From the NCBI GenBank assembly GCA_018389105.1, contig JACATO010000980.1:496001-560000 (forward strand): a stretch of 64,000 bases of DNA. The letters run 5' to 3'. This stretch comes from Nautilus pompilius (lineage: Eukaryota; Mollusca; Cephalopoda; Nautilida; Nautilidae). This document shows positions 12,640 to 24,600 of the stretch, piece after piece. Within the stretch, counting starts at the first letter, position 1. Every line of letters starts with the position of its first letter. Under the pieces are notes generated by a model. That model searched no databases and had not been told where the DNA came from. It saw nothing but the letters and a program-made list of their open reading frames with translations. Position numbers and translations under genes: made by a program.

Positions 12640-12718
12640 TTGCGAAGGCGGCGAGTTTTCTTTTCGATCTCCGTAGAGAGGTCTGTCGGCTGAACTGCTC
12701 CGCGTCCAGTGCAGCCAT
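12640..12718 (-). CDS. Candidate first coding exon, unidentified gene
   Basis: On the minus strand an ATG at 12716-12718 (context GGAGAAGATGGCTGC, good Kozak with G at +4) opens 26 codons. They begin MAALDAEQFSRQTSLRRSKR and continue KLAAFA. A consensus donor follows (CAA|GTAAGT, exon end 12640), leaving phase 1. The N-terminus has a short acidic start followed by a basic Ser/Arg-rich stretch (RQTSLRRSKRK) that could be a phosphorylation or nuclear-localisation segment; that is inference. The supporting case is the combination of CpG island, YY1-like start-codon context, ETS motifs and donor. I do not recognise the protein. Downstream exons should lie at lower coordinates or beyond the window. 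Confidence 0.55.
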
Positions 12719-13040
12719 CTTCTCCACCCCACCCACAGGCGGCTCGATAAAAAACTCCGGTCGCCTTTCCCCCCACCCACCGCCTCGGTAACTCAGTACT
12801 CGCGGACGAACAACATGCTCCTCGCCACGTTCATGCAGTGTTCGTCTCAAACACCGCCATCCGTTCTGGCGGATAACCGCGTAGGGCTTTTCCTCCCCCC
12901 CCCCACTGTGGGTCAGAGGTTAACGGGAGAATCCACAGCAGGCCTCCTTCCCATCAGCGCAGGGGTGGCAGGTTCTGGGACGGAAGTAAAGGAAAAATCC
13001 AAAATCGCACCTGCTCTGTCATTATGAACACACGGTAAAC

Positions 13041-15019
13041 GTGTCGCCATAGCACATTTTTTAAAAAATGAAAATGATTTACCTGTATATATTTGAGCAG
13101 ATATTGAAGGGTTAGTCCACCAGACTATTTACCCCTTATTCTTGACAGGGAGGAATTGTTAAGGTGGCTGATACTAGTACATCCAAACTACCTTTTCAAT
13201 TAAGAATTTAAAAAAAACCAGAAGTTGTAACAGTTTTTTTTCAATAGTCCTAAAGCAAATTAGAAATTCAAATTTATTTTAATCACTTTGTTAGTCAGTG
13301 AGACAGACACTGACTTCTTTTTCATACCTTTTCATATTGACGATGCGAGATTTGACCAGCTCTGCCAGAGCACTAATAGGGATGAAGGCAATGAAAGGTA
13401 CCTTCCTTCTGCAACAGAGACCGGACAGTGGAAGGGAGACGTGGCAGTTTTAGATTTATGAAATCAAAAAAAAAAACAAGGTTGATTTTAAAATCTACAA
13501 ACGTCTCTAAATATCCACATTATGAACATTGCAAAAAATTATCACCAACATCCCGTGCGTGTATATAAGCAAATGATGCAGTGTTAGAACTGAGTTAACT
13601 AAAAATGCTTCCAGTACTTGTATTACTGTGCTAAATATCTGTTCTGCGATGTGGATGTGTGTGGAATGAACCTAGTGACATCAGGTTTTAGTGATGGAGG
13701 TTACCAGCAATATTTAAAATTCCAGTTGATGATGGAGAAGATTGCTGCAGCTTCCACATCTGCCCACTGATTACTTCACTCATGTGAAAAATGCTAGAAG
13801 TTGGACCAGATTAAAAAAAAAAAAAAAGTTGTATGAATTTTACTAAACCAATATATAAATTATTATTTGCATCTACCAATATGATTATGGAAGAATAAAC
13901 GAAAATGGTTGGGTCCAGCTGATTGTTAAAAGTACTGACTTTTATACCAGATCACTACCAAGCAAAACTAATGAGTAGTGTTCAATGCATAGTGTCAGAA
14001 AGGTTACATGAAAGTTGTACTGCATTGGGTTGATTACTATGCAATTAAAAAGGATTTTTCTATTGTTACTGATATAATGGTCTAAAATGTAAATACACTC
14101 CTGGCTAAGAGAACATACAGAAAAAAAGTAGTAACTTATGCTTTAAACTAGTAACTAAAATAATCTAAAAACTGACCACAAAAGAACCAAAAAATACTAT
14201 AAACTTGTGTAAATGTTAGCTTTTGCAACAACTGCAGTAAAAAAAACCATGGCAGCAATTAATTTGTAACAGCCACTTTCTCAGCATCCTTTTAGAACAT
14301 GAAACAACATGTAACATCTCATGTTTAATTGATAGTGGTTTTAAATTCTCAAAATTAGGTTAGAATTGTAAACACATTCCAGCTGTGTAACAACAGAAAT
14401 CCACAATCCAAGAGTGATTCTTAGTCTTACAATAAAAATTCTAATGTGCGCGCTTAGTTTACAGATACAGAGTTATTATAACCATCGAGGAAGTTACTGC
14501 CTTTAAATGTTTAAATAAATTCTTTAATACTTATTTTAAAAATAAACAAACACAATGTTAAATGGTCTTAAATAGGAATTACTTAACTAGTCCCCTAAAC
14601 TATCCAAGGGAGATAATCACATCAAAAAATATTGTTACAAATATAAAGCAGCAGCAACAACAAAAAAAACTACGTTACAATTTAATATCTTGCTCATTTC
14701 TTTTAGAATTAGAATAGATTATTCCAGTCAAAGAAATTTCAGTTGAAATGACAATTATGAATCAGCATCATTCCAAAGAAAGCTTTAAATCATAATTACC
14801 TTGTTAATTTTCCCAAGATTAGTAAAATTCTGGTTTATAAATACTTCATGACAAACATTCATAAAGAAGAAAGAAATTCCTCCCTCCTACAAAAAATAAC
14901 TTAAGTGCATAAATACATTTACAGTAGATAATTGTGTATGTTAGAGTCAGGAAAGGGAAGACTGCTAAAGTCTTACAGCTTTTCTTTAGCTATGTGAATT
15001 ATACATATTAAGAACAAAT
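13041..15019. other. Sequence upstream of the promoter, no feature seen
   Basis: AT-rich with several poly-A runs. A segment near 13310-13440 is less AT-rich, but no coding frame or element could be assigned. Confidence 0.4.
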
Positions 15020-15021
15020 TA

Positions 15022-17224
15022 CCGTATTTCGCGGCCTATTAGACACATCCAAAATTTTAAGGTAATAATCTGGAAAAAAAAATTTAACTACATAAAACCT
15101 GTGTCGGTCTGTTTCCTTGTGATGCTATGAAGGGAGGTTTGGGAAACAAAACCACATCTAACTTTGATACACCTACAATTTGTTTCATCATTCATCATAA
15201 TTACAAAACACACAAAAAATAATAAAAAGATAAAATTTGTGGCTTTGGAAGACTGAAAGTGAAAATGTGAGGAATATGAAATTCTTTGTATGTCTTATGT
15301 AAACGATACACTATTGTTTGTATCCCTGCACAGCACATGGGGCATTCGACTATACACTATGTAAACAAAAATATTCACCACAATTTTATTTAAAATTGAC
15401 ATTTAAAGTATGCACTTAATAGACAACATCTTATTGCACTTTAATAAAGAACCTTTATTTTTTTAAAACAACAATTTGATTTAAAACTCACATCTCCAGT
15501 ATGCATTTAAAAAATAATATTTATTTATCCTCAAAACCAGAAAATTCACTATTTTCATTACTCTGACAATCACTTCCAGAGTTATCCACATCATTGGGAT
15601 TATCAGCATCTGACTGTGAACTGTCACTATCCTCATAGATAATGTCATCTTCAGTCCCATCTAATGCATTACTTGTGTCACATTTCTTAAAAGACTTCAC
15701 AACAGTCTCCATCTTCACTTTCTCCCATGCAGTTTTAACCATGTGGGACACTTGCATAATGGATGTTTTTTTCCAATTTGGCCAGTGGGTGTAAGATGGT
15801 GTAGAACATTCATCCACCGATTCAATTCTTCCCTCATAAAAGCATTAAAGGGCTTGTTAATTGACATCCAATGGTTGTAGCTGGGAAGTCAGACCTCCTG
15901 GGATGACAGCAATTTGTGTTTTCAACTGCTGTCTCTTTACCTTTATCGCCTCAGTTCTGTGAGCCCTAAATTGGTCACACACCAGTAAAGCTGGTTTTCT
16001 AATTAAACCACCTGGTCTCCTTGCCCAAACTTTTTCAAGCCACAGCTCAACACCATTCTCGTCCATCCACCCTCTTTTGTGAACGTGAACAAAAATTCCT
16101 GCTGGAATTTTGTCCTTGGGCATAGTTTTTCTTTTAAATATCAAAAGTGGAGGTAGTTTTTTGCCATCAAAGCAACAAAACAAAACTGCAGTATGACAAC
16201 CTTTTCCATGTCCAGATGTTTTAGCAGTCACAGTTTTACTTCCAGTCAAATCAATGGTCATGTTAGAAGGAACATCAAAGGTCAGGGGGGACCTCATTCA
16301 TGTTTCCAATCTGACTCAGCCTGTATTGTGTTTTTTTTCCCCTGGCATTAATTACAAGCCTGTGAAATTCTGTGATTTTTTCTTCATATTCATCAGGCAT
16401 TCTCTGGGAAATCCTTGTGCAGGTTCTCATTGATAATTAATTTTGTTTCATGAACCTGTAGTGCCACGAAAATCTTGGATTCCATTTTGCTCTGCCTTAA
16501 TTCATTATAATTTTGGTCGACAAAGAATGACCACAATCCCTTTCATTTACTATCCAGTTCATAATTTCTTCTCCTAGAGCTGGCCATTTTGCTGATTTGT
16601 TGTGAAGATTATGTTTACTCTTCTGCGCTGTTCTCAGTTTTTCTTCTTCTTTATGCCAAACTCCCTCTCTGCAGGTCTGTTGCCATGTAGTTTGGCATAA
16701 CCAATTGCCATTAATTTATAACTGATGATGTATGCATGTCTCCTTTTCCCAGCCATTGTACTATGAATCTGAAAATTTACTGGTAATATGGTAGGTACTC
16801 CTGTACCCTCCGTTTCTAATAAGGCTAGAAACAAATGGCACAGGACTATCTAACCCTGACAAGCTCACAGCTTGAACTGGTGAAAAAATGGTTGCGGCGG
16901 CTCACTGCTGCGCATACTGATGATGCGTCTTTGTCCGTGTCTGTGGGACAAAATGGCTACATTGCTGCTTGAGTTATTGCTGGGTTATACTGGACACCGT
17001 AAGTAAATATAATTAGTTGTGAAAACAACACTCAAACAACATTTGAAACATGGGTCGTGTGTTATGTTTCACAGGCTCAGCACCAAACGTCATGGGAGGT
17101 GCTACCACTCACCACAAACTTGTATACCTACCGTCGCCGACCTTCAGCTTAAAGGACGCAGGATGATTTTTTTGGACCAGTTTCAGAGGAAAAAAAAGTG
17201 CGTCCAATAAGCCGTGAAATACGG
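15022..17224 (-). mobile_element. pogo-superfamily transposon, both inverted repeats and TA duplication
   Basis: The left end starts CCGTATTTCGCGGCCTATTA. The right end, reverse-complemented, starts CCGTATTTCACGGCTTATTG. The ends remain similar beyond that (AGACAC against GACGCAC). TA flanks both ends (15020-15021 and 17225-17226). The transposase runs on the minus strand with its N-terminus near 16770 and C-terminus near 15521. The length, about 2.2 kb, is reasonable for a full pogo element. About 0.4 kb between the right end and the start of the protein would be the transposon promoter and 5' leader. Confidence 0.95.
15521..16757 (-). pseudogene. pogo transposase (CENP-B/jerky type), frameshifted
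   Basis: The N-terminal DNA-binding part is clear from about 16757: MAGKRRHAYIISYKLMAIGY, then AKLHGNRPAEREFGI, a psq/CENP-B-type helix-turn-helix. The central part (about 16300-16640) is scrambled by frame changes. The DDE domain is well preserved at 15857-16297: a DLTGSKTV start, GCHTAVLFCCFDGKKLPPLL, LLVCDQFRAHRTEAIK with the second catalytic Asp, and GGLTSQLQPLDV with the third. A frameshift follows PLDV, after which the C-terminal part continues (FKKCDTSNALDGTEDD, then an acidic tail ending GFEDK and a stop). The usual product cuts and pastes its own element. This copy cannot make it as it stands. Confidence 0.92.
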
Positions 17225-17226
17225 TA

Positions 17227-20200
17227 CATAAGTAGACAATATAACAATATAATCCAAAGTAGACTCCATTGTAACTAGTGCTACAAAAAAAAAAAAAATA
17301 ATTGGTGTGGCTATACATCTGTTTCTCAATATCAACTACAATTTCCTGCATAGAAGTGGCTATAAATGATCATGGTCAAATTCTCCGCCACTTGGGATTT
17401 TTCTTCTATAACTTCCCCCTTATCTACACAAGCAAGAAACTGCAAACTACATTTTTTTCCCTACACTCATTGAAAATCTTCTATTAATATTATTATAAAC
17501 TATTGCTAAGATATAATGAAAGCTGAAACAGATATGCTAATTTGCTGAACCCTAACAGCTTCTAATTTTTAAAATGAATGGGAAAACTAAAAAAAAAAAG
17601 CCAGGCAGGCCACTCCTATTTACAGTTATTTTAAAAAAATCCATTCCCTAAGAAAATACTATTTAGGTCCCAGTTTGGCCAACTAAATGCCATATATCCA
17701 TCTCATGACACATGGCTACCCTAAATGCTCAAGTATAACAGATGTAAAAATTCCACAAACTTCAATATTTTTTTAAAAAAAGGTTCCTGTTCCATTCTCT
17801 CACTACAGTAGTCATCATAATTGTATAGTAACAAAGCAAACACTAATGGCAATAAACCTTCAGATCATACATAACTTTCACAGCAACTATTTTCTTTCTT
17901 TCTTCAAAAAGGTTGTTTGTTTTCTTTAATTACCACCTGCAGACCTCAATCTCCATTATATTTCTCTAACCAGGTTTTAATATTAAACAGTGTTGTGTTG
18001 GTAGCCATCATTATGGCCATGACCGCTATCAAGTCTGTGCAACATTATCATTAGGAAGTATGAATCTAACTGCTGACTCCATGGCAAAATAAGTAGTTAG
18101 CTTTGCCTTGAGTATTTTTAAAATCCATTTCACTTGACAAATTGCAGGTGCTTCCATTCAACTTTATAATATTAAAAAAATTTTTAATTGCTAGATCTGT
18201 TGGTATTTGTATTTCCTTTTCTGCTTAAATAGTATACCATTACTTGGTTTCTCCCAAAAAGAGGGATTGCCAATTTATAACAGTGAGATCAGAAATAATA
18301 TAAAACAAAAATTGCTAAATGATTCACGGTAGAGCCAACATCATTCCATAACAGACCCCTTCTGTACATCATCAAAGCAGGTCAAGCTTCTTAACTGATT
18401 TACACATGACAAACATGGCCAAAATCTCCAACTATCCTGAACTACTTCTACATCCCAAAAACAAATAGTCTACATGCAACATCCAGCAGAAATAGACTTT
18501 AACCACCAACAATATTTATGATTAGTGTTATTAAACATAACCAGGATTTTATTGAGTCTTCACAGAGTTGAGTAAAGCTTGTGAAAGACACCACTGGCAA
18601 AATGTCTGCCCAAAGAGGCTAGGGGAAATATGAACAAATATCCATGTGTGAGAGGCATAACGTCTGCTACTCTTCTAGGATACATATTATCATGAATTAT
18701 CAAACTTAACCTAATCAAATGTTCTAGTTGAAAACATCAAAGATCTGCTTCAATTCTACACAGACAAACGTGAAAAATCTCTCTGTTGGTGGGGCAGACA
18801 TCAAGATGTTTCACAAATTATTAAGAGATGAAAGTAGCCATTACTTCAACTTCACCATGGGAACAAAATTAATCTGAGAATGATAGCCAATAACAGAAAC
18901 AGTACATGTTATCTTGATTTAGTCACCTTTTCTGAATTCACAGCCAACATTTGTCAAAAAAGAATGACAACTAGAAACAAAACTTTACAAATGTACAAGT
19001 TTTTATATATATGTATACCCAAAAAATTATCTAGAAAGATTTCTTTTAAATTAGTTGGATACATATAACAGCCCACACGTCAGAGTTCAGCTAAAGAGTT
19101 GCTCCAATTTTGGGATGAATAAGTTTCCCAAACTGCAGTCATGTGTAAAATCTGTTTTTCCATTAAAAAAAAAAAAAAAAAAAACTTAAATTTAAGTTTC
19201 TTATTTAGCTCACCAGTCCTAACTTATGGTGATGAAGCTGTTTTGTAGAATAGTGTAAACATACAAAGTCCATCACTTAAGGGATGTAAGAAATGACTGG
19301 GATTGGCTGACTTTTATAGTAAATAAAAATGTGCAGGACTTATTTACTCACACCAAGCTTTATTTTTATTTGTAAAAAGTCTCTTATATAGGAAAATTGT
19401 AACATAATCATGACTGCATTTTTAAAATTATTTTTATTCCAATTATGGTTAACCCCTTCCATATGATCCGTATACTAAGAGACGGACAGACAAGAAAGCC
19501 TAGCAATACCACTAACCAAGTCAACCTTCCTTTAGTAAAACACAGCATGGTCTTCTGAGGCTTCTCCCCTTTCCTGAATTTAAAATTACTAAGCCCTTCA
19601 ATTAGAAAAATAAATCTATAGCCAATTAGATGTTATGTCAATATTCATGTGCTGATAATAACATCTTATACTAGAATCTTTTAATTTAAAAAAAAAAAAA
19701 AAAAAAATCAAAATTCAAGATATAGGTTATGCCCGAATCTCAATGGTATCTGGTTCTGGCTGAGGGTTCAAAAGCTGATTATTTTAAAATGTCTATCTAG
19801 GCATATGGCAAACAAACTTCTATTGCTCATGTATACAGAGAACACATGACAAGATAAGAACAACTCTGCTTACACCAAAGTCTTATTGTGTGTGTGTGTA
19901 TATATGTACACACTTGTACATTTTTGTTTTGTTATTAGAGAAGCAATCTGATAAAGATTTTTTAACATTCTAATTTCTGTGGAAAAATGGCCAATGTCTG
20001 CCTATGTAAAATTCTGAGATAAGAACACATTGTGCAGAAATATATCAACAGACACTCATTTCACTGCATAATTGGGAGAGAGGGAGTGTGTTAAATAAAA
20101 ATATGGCTACTATGATTGTTAAGGATTTTAATGAGCTTTGAAACTAGTTTTTGTATATCCGTATAATTTAAAAAACACAAAACTGCCTTTATTTTAACTA

Positions 20201-20843
20201 AGCTAATTCTTCAAGACAAACAAAAATTTGATACTGCTATGTTCAGCAGTCAAACCAGAGTGAACCATGAAGTTTATTTTTATCAGATGGATGGAAGCTG
20301 ACGAAACTAGCAAGGTGAGCGAGCCTGTTAACATTGAACTCAGTGAAAACTAACCACACATTGTTACACTAAGAGCTCATTTTACAAAAGATGTACAACC
20401 ATATTCTTTGGGAGGAGTAAAAGAAACAGAAGTGAGCTTACATTTCAGATTTCTAATATCTGTCTATTACAGAAAAGGGCCTTTACTTCAGACAAACGTG
20501 TAGTGTATGTGATCAGTGATAACGCAAACATACATCCTTACCCATGCCATTTTTTGCAGCTTCATAACAAAAAAATAAGTATCAAATAATTTCACTGTAA
20601 TACATGTAAATGAGACATTGGGGGTAGAAACCATTGCCATAGAGCCAAACCCTTTATTCTGATTTCTCTTGCTATAATTTAGCACAAGAAAATGTGCTAT
20701 AAGGGCTACAGTGTTTGTCCAAAAATCAACATTATTATTCACAAAAGTTCTAACTTATAAAACATTTCATTACCAATAGAGTATAAATGATCCAATGCGT
20801 GATAGGTAATGTTGATTTAAGTGTAAATATTTTGATATATACA
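17227..20843. other. AT-rich sequence with short microsatellites, no gene recognised
   Basis: Contains poly-A tracts (about 19164-19184 and 19687-19708) and a TG/TA dinucleotide run at about 19887-19912. A plus-strand ATG frame near 20269 runs 16 codons into a good donor-like AAG|GTGAGC, but nothing else supports an exon there. Confidence 0.4.
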
Positions 20844-21519
20844 CAGGCTGTGGCGCAGAACCCACAAGATGCTTGAAGTTTTCCTGAGAGATATCTTCCC
20901 ATTCAGTCATTGGGTGCAATGTATGAATTGAGGAGACAGAGGATCATGATGGTAAATGCATCTTTCTCGATTAGACTGAGATCAAGGGACTGATTATTCC
21001 TGAAATCTCCACCATATTTCTCAGCATCCTCATCAGGATGCAAAGTATCACAGGATGCACTTGATTGGAAATGATATTAAGGGAAGCTTTGGCAATCATT
21101 CTGCCTTCTAAAGGGACCATAGGACCAAAGACATGCCAGCAAACCATGACTGCACCACTAGAGACCTGGACAGTTAAAAGCAGTTGAATGTTTGTGTGGC
21201 TTTCTCCAAATCTGTCTTCTCCCATCTGTGCAAAAGATGATTACAACTTTTCACCTGTTCCTTTCAGTCCTATGTTTACACTTCCTACATGACACAAAGC
21301 ACATGGTTTATCAGTATTTCTGTTCTTCCTCTTTCAAACTGCTTAATTTATGTTACTAAAAGAATCTGTTGCAACAAATATTTTATTTTAATACAGCCAA
21401 TAAAAAAAAAAAATGTTACACATTTATCATTTTTAAATGAGGCAATATATTCAACAAGAACATGGACCTAATTCAGTCAGGAATCACGAATTTAACATTT
21501 TTCTAGTGCCACAGCCTGC
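20844..21519 (-). mobile_element. Tc1-like transposon, internally deleted
   Basis: The ends are CAGGCTGTGGCGC on the left and GTGCCACAGCCTG on the right, a short inverted repeat. The minus strand carries Tc1 transposase fragments: SSGAVMV followed by PMVPLEGRMIAKA, corresponding to the GGGSVMVWG...GPLVP-EG block. Near the left end WEDISQENFKHLV corresponds to the C-terminal W-IPQE-I-HLV block. The usual DNAP-H block and the SPDLNPIEHLW block are only barely traceable. At 676 bp it is well under half of a full Tc1 element (about 1.6 kb) and lacks the N-terminal DNA-binding region, so it is a non-autonomous remnant. Confidence 0.82.
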
Positions 21520-22549
21520 ATTATATCTTTACAGGGTTTCTCTGCGTAAAATCATTTAAAGAGACTCCAGCAACATTTCCAGATAATTTAAAAAGATATT
21601 TCCAGTTCTCTTTCTTCACCCTAAACATCAAACTATTAACTCAAGGTAAGCTAAGCCTCTAACATTTGCCTGATGAGTGAATTGCTTAAATCTGAAGTCA
21701 AAGCCCAAACTGATTTACTGACTGATGAATGCATACAAATGCACAACCAGGATTACATGAGTACTTCATTTACAAAAAATAACAGAGTTCAGATGCAGAT
21801 AAAGCATCAAAATAACTCATATGCTTCTAAGAAATAGACAAGAACTATAAGAATAACGCTCTATGGTAATTGCCTTTGGCTTCTAAACAGAGATTTCCTA
21901 AGATGGAGTTTACCACAGTCCTTATTTATTTCATGAAAACTAAACACTGCATTGGTAAAAAATGTAATCCCTACAAATACAGGATGCTGTATTTAATTCA
22001 AGACTATAACCATCCTGTTCCATTAACCAGTAAAAGCAGAACTAGTAGAGATTTTTAAAAAATACTTGAACAGATAATTTTTTCAACTTCGTATAAGTAT
22101 TCTGCATGAAGACGACAATTTTTCTCTGTAAAAGACCTCAAAGAAATATCTATTAATGGATACTGCAATAATTCACACAAGTTACTTATAATTCTGTTTC
22201 TTTAAAAAAAATAAATCCTAATATCAAGTCTTAGAGGCATTTGGGCCTATTTGTGATTATATCCCCTAGTATTTTTTATAAACTTCAATTACTTTGTATC
22301 TATGACCAAACCTCTTACTTAATAAGCTTCATTAGCCCATGTATACATGCTCAGTGAATGGAGACCAACATAAATCTTTTGTTTGTGACTCCAACTATTT
22401 TCAAATGGACTTAGCAATATCCTTGCAAGATGCTCCAGGAGCACAAATTACATACAGACAGACAGTAAATGTGGTGAGATAAGAGCTTGTGTTGTTCACT
22501 ATGCCCTTAGCATTGTAACTTTTGCTGAGAATAAATAAGTACTTGGTTG
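21520..22549. other. AT-rich sequence, no feature seen
   Basis: Nothing recognisable apart from A/T runs. Confidence 0.4.
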
Positions 22550-22796
22550 GTGGCTAAGTCTTTCTAAAACAATGACTTGGACAGTAAGTGTCACCAGAAC
22601 CTTTTGGTACTAAACAAAATACTAGAACTCTTCATCTTTGGATGCGAGAGGAACACATGTTTTTCTCCACCAGCAGACCAACAAGAAACTGCGCCAGGAT
22701 GCACAACAAACCAAGTCAGTTCTGACCAGGATTTAAACTAAAGCCCTCAGCTACAGCAATCCAATAGTCTAACTACTAGACCACCAGCTTCCCACA
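22550..22796 (-). repeat. tRNA-Glu-derived SINE, minus strand
   Basis: Read on the minus strand from 22796, the head contains GCTGGTGGTCTAGTAGTTAG, very close to the 5' part of eukaryotic tRNA-Glu including the internal A box. About 35 bases on, GTTTAAATCC (plus positions about 22729-22738) is a decayed B box. A tRNA-unrelated body follows toward lower coordinates. The tail boundary near 22550 is a guess. RNA polymerase III would have transcribed it; mobilisation would need a partner LINE that I do not see in the window. Confidence 0.75.
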
Positions 22797-23239
22797 CACG
22801 ACATACTGCAACCACAGCTACTGAACTGAAAACATCTAAATATCATTTAATTTTTTTTCAGGCTTATGAATAACTGTTACAAAACAAAATTTAAAAAAAA
22901 AAGTACTTTTTATTGGGGTTAGGTTAAACAAAAGAACTTTAAGTAAACTCAATGATTTACTGTTATTAGATTGTCTCTTTAGTAACCAGAAAGTACAACT
23001 CACTTCTTGATTACAAAGAATTCCCTCATTAATTAGATTAATTTGCTTCTCTAATTACCTACAAGTGCAATTAAAAGCAAAATGAATAAGCAAAACCCCA
23101 GCAGATCTGGTTCAGCAAACCAGAACATCAACACCAACCCAACTTGCTTCTGGTCTGTCTGTAGCCACAGAGGTGGTTAGTATCAGCTTCTATACACAGA
23201 CTACATGAAAGATGGTTACTGAGGAATCTAAATTTAAAC
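22797..23239. other. AT-rich flank of a Tc1 relic
   Basis: No coding or structural signal was supported. Part of it may belong to the decayed N-terminal half of the Tc1 relic that follows. Confidence 0.35.
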
Positions 23240-23760
23240 TTCAATGTGATTGTGCATACTCATTTGAAGGGAATGTGGAACACACAAATATCCTGGAAAA
23301 GATCACTATGGTGATGATGGTCTAGGCAAGAATTTCAGTGAGTAGATGTACTGATGTCCTGCATGTGTTTCAGAGGGGTACCCTGATGGCAATTAGGCAA
23401 AGGAATGGAATTCTGGATTCCTATATCAAACACATATTGGTGCAATTAGAGATAATTTCAGTTTAATGTATGATATCATTCATCCACATAGGTCATGTGT
23501 AATAAACCAATTATCTTCAAGAACAGATCAAACCATTACCTCTATAATATGGACAGCATTTTTTCCAAAGCTAAATCCTATTGAGTGAGTCTGGGATGCT
23601 CTAAGAAAACATTGCTTTGCTCTAACCCCTGCCAAGATTACTTCAAGAACTGCCAACTTCTCTAATAAGATAATGAACTTTATTACTCAATGCTTTCATT
23701 GATAGGGTCATAAGCAGCAGGCAAAGCAACTGCATGTATTGCCATCAAATGAGAATTGCA
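23240..23760 (+). pseudogene. Tc1-like transposase relic (second family)
   Basis: Plus-strand fragments match the DDE half of Tc1-type transposases. RCTDVLHVFQRGTLMAIRQR with GILDSYI corresponds to the family's R-TDLHVF-RGTLTA-RYRDEIL block. A decayed ...MYDIIHPHRS follows at the position of the MDDNARPHRA motif. Then FPKLNPIE and WDALRKHCFALTPAKIT match SPDLNPIEHVWDALGR. The catalytic aspartate region is mutated and several frame changes occur. It differs from the Tc1 remnant at 20844-21519, so two Tc1 lineages are present. Ends and target duplications were not identified. Confidence 0.82.
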
Positions 23761-24600
23761 AGGGGTGGGTTGGTAGCGCCAAAAGCAGACAGGTGTCTTA
23801 AGCATATGAATTAGTAAAGTTCTATATGCTATGTTACTTTATAATATTATTTAACTTTATGGTATTGACAAACAACTTAATTAATCAGAAATGAAAATTA
23901 TTGGAACAGGGCACCAAACGTATCAGCTACAGCTCAGAGACACCATCGACCAACTCTAATTCATTTTGGTTTACAATCATTTTTGTTGGAATTGCTTTTT
24001 GCTTCCCGCTACACCACTAAAATGTATTTTAAATTTACATATTATTATGATAAAGTTTGCATTAGTTAATCATTATGAGAATAAAACTTTAACCATTTTG
24101 GAAACTAGTGCACAAGGTACAGTATGTTGCTTAACATGGGATATCACTGCAGATGATTTTAGACAAGATCATAAGGACTGCGCTTGGTGAATTAAAAAAA
24201 AAAATTTCTTCTTTATTTATTATTTTAAATGGTTGGTTAGTAAATGTATATTTTTTGTAGTGCTTCTAAAAATTATATTCATTGGATTTTTAAAAGGTGG
24301 GTTGGTAAGAAAAAATTTTCTGTAATAACACTGGACAACAAAAAATAACTGACTGCTAATGAGGTATATAATATATATGTAAGTGTCCTTTATCAAATCA
24401 AGCAGCTGATTCCAAATCTGACGTCAGAATTGACCCCAGCTCGTCAGGATTTGTAGTTACAGAAAAATGTCATTTCCAGTCTTCCTTTATTAATAAATCA
24501 AGCACATCGCAAAATTAAAAAAAAATAAACAATATAAACACATTGTATATTGTACAGTAACTCTTATCCATAAGCTCAAACACATTGTACATAGTATACA
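23761..24600. other. AT-rich sequence, possible flank of the next relic
   Basis: AT-rich with a partial duplication of CAAACACATTGTA near 24530-24595. No gene is seen. Confidence 0.35.

Larger units (their letters stand above)
12131..13040 (-). promoter_or_regulatory. CpG-rich promoter island, probably of a minus-strand gene
   Basis: An abrupt change to GC-rich, CpG-rich sequence in an otherwise AT-rich window. It contains ETS-like motifs (ACTTCCG near 12564; CGGAAGT near 12981) and a minus-strand AAGATGGCTGC near 12711-12721, the YY1-like element often found over start codons of broadly expressed animal genes. No TATA box is obvious. A first coding exon with a donor lies inside on the minus strand. 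A divergent plus-strand transcript is possible, but I found no plus-strand exon with a good donor. Confidence 0.7.

Noticed and set aside
12118..13027. Several overlapping 70-100 codon frames on both strands of the CpG island
   Set aside because: GC-rich DNA has few stop codons. Only the minus-strand frame from 12718 has a start context and a donor.
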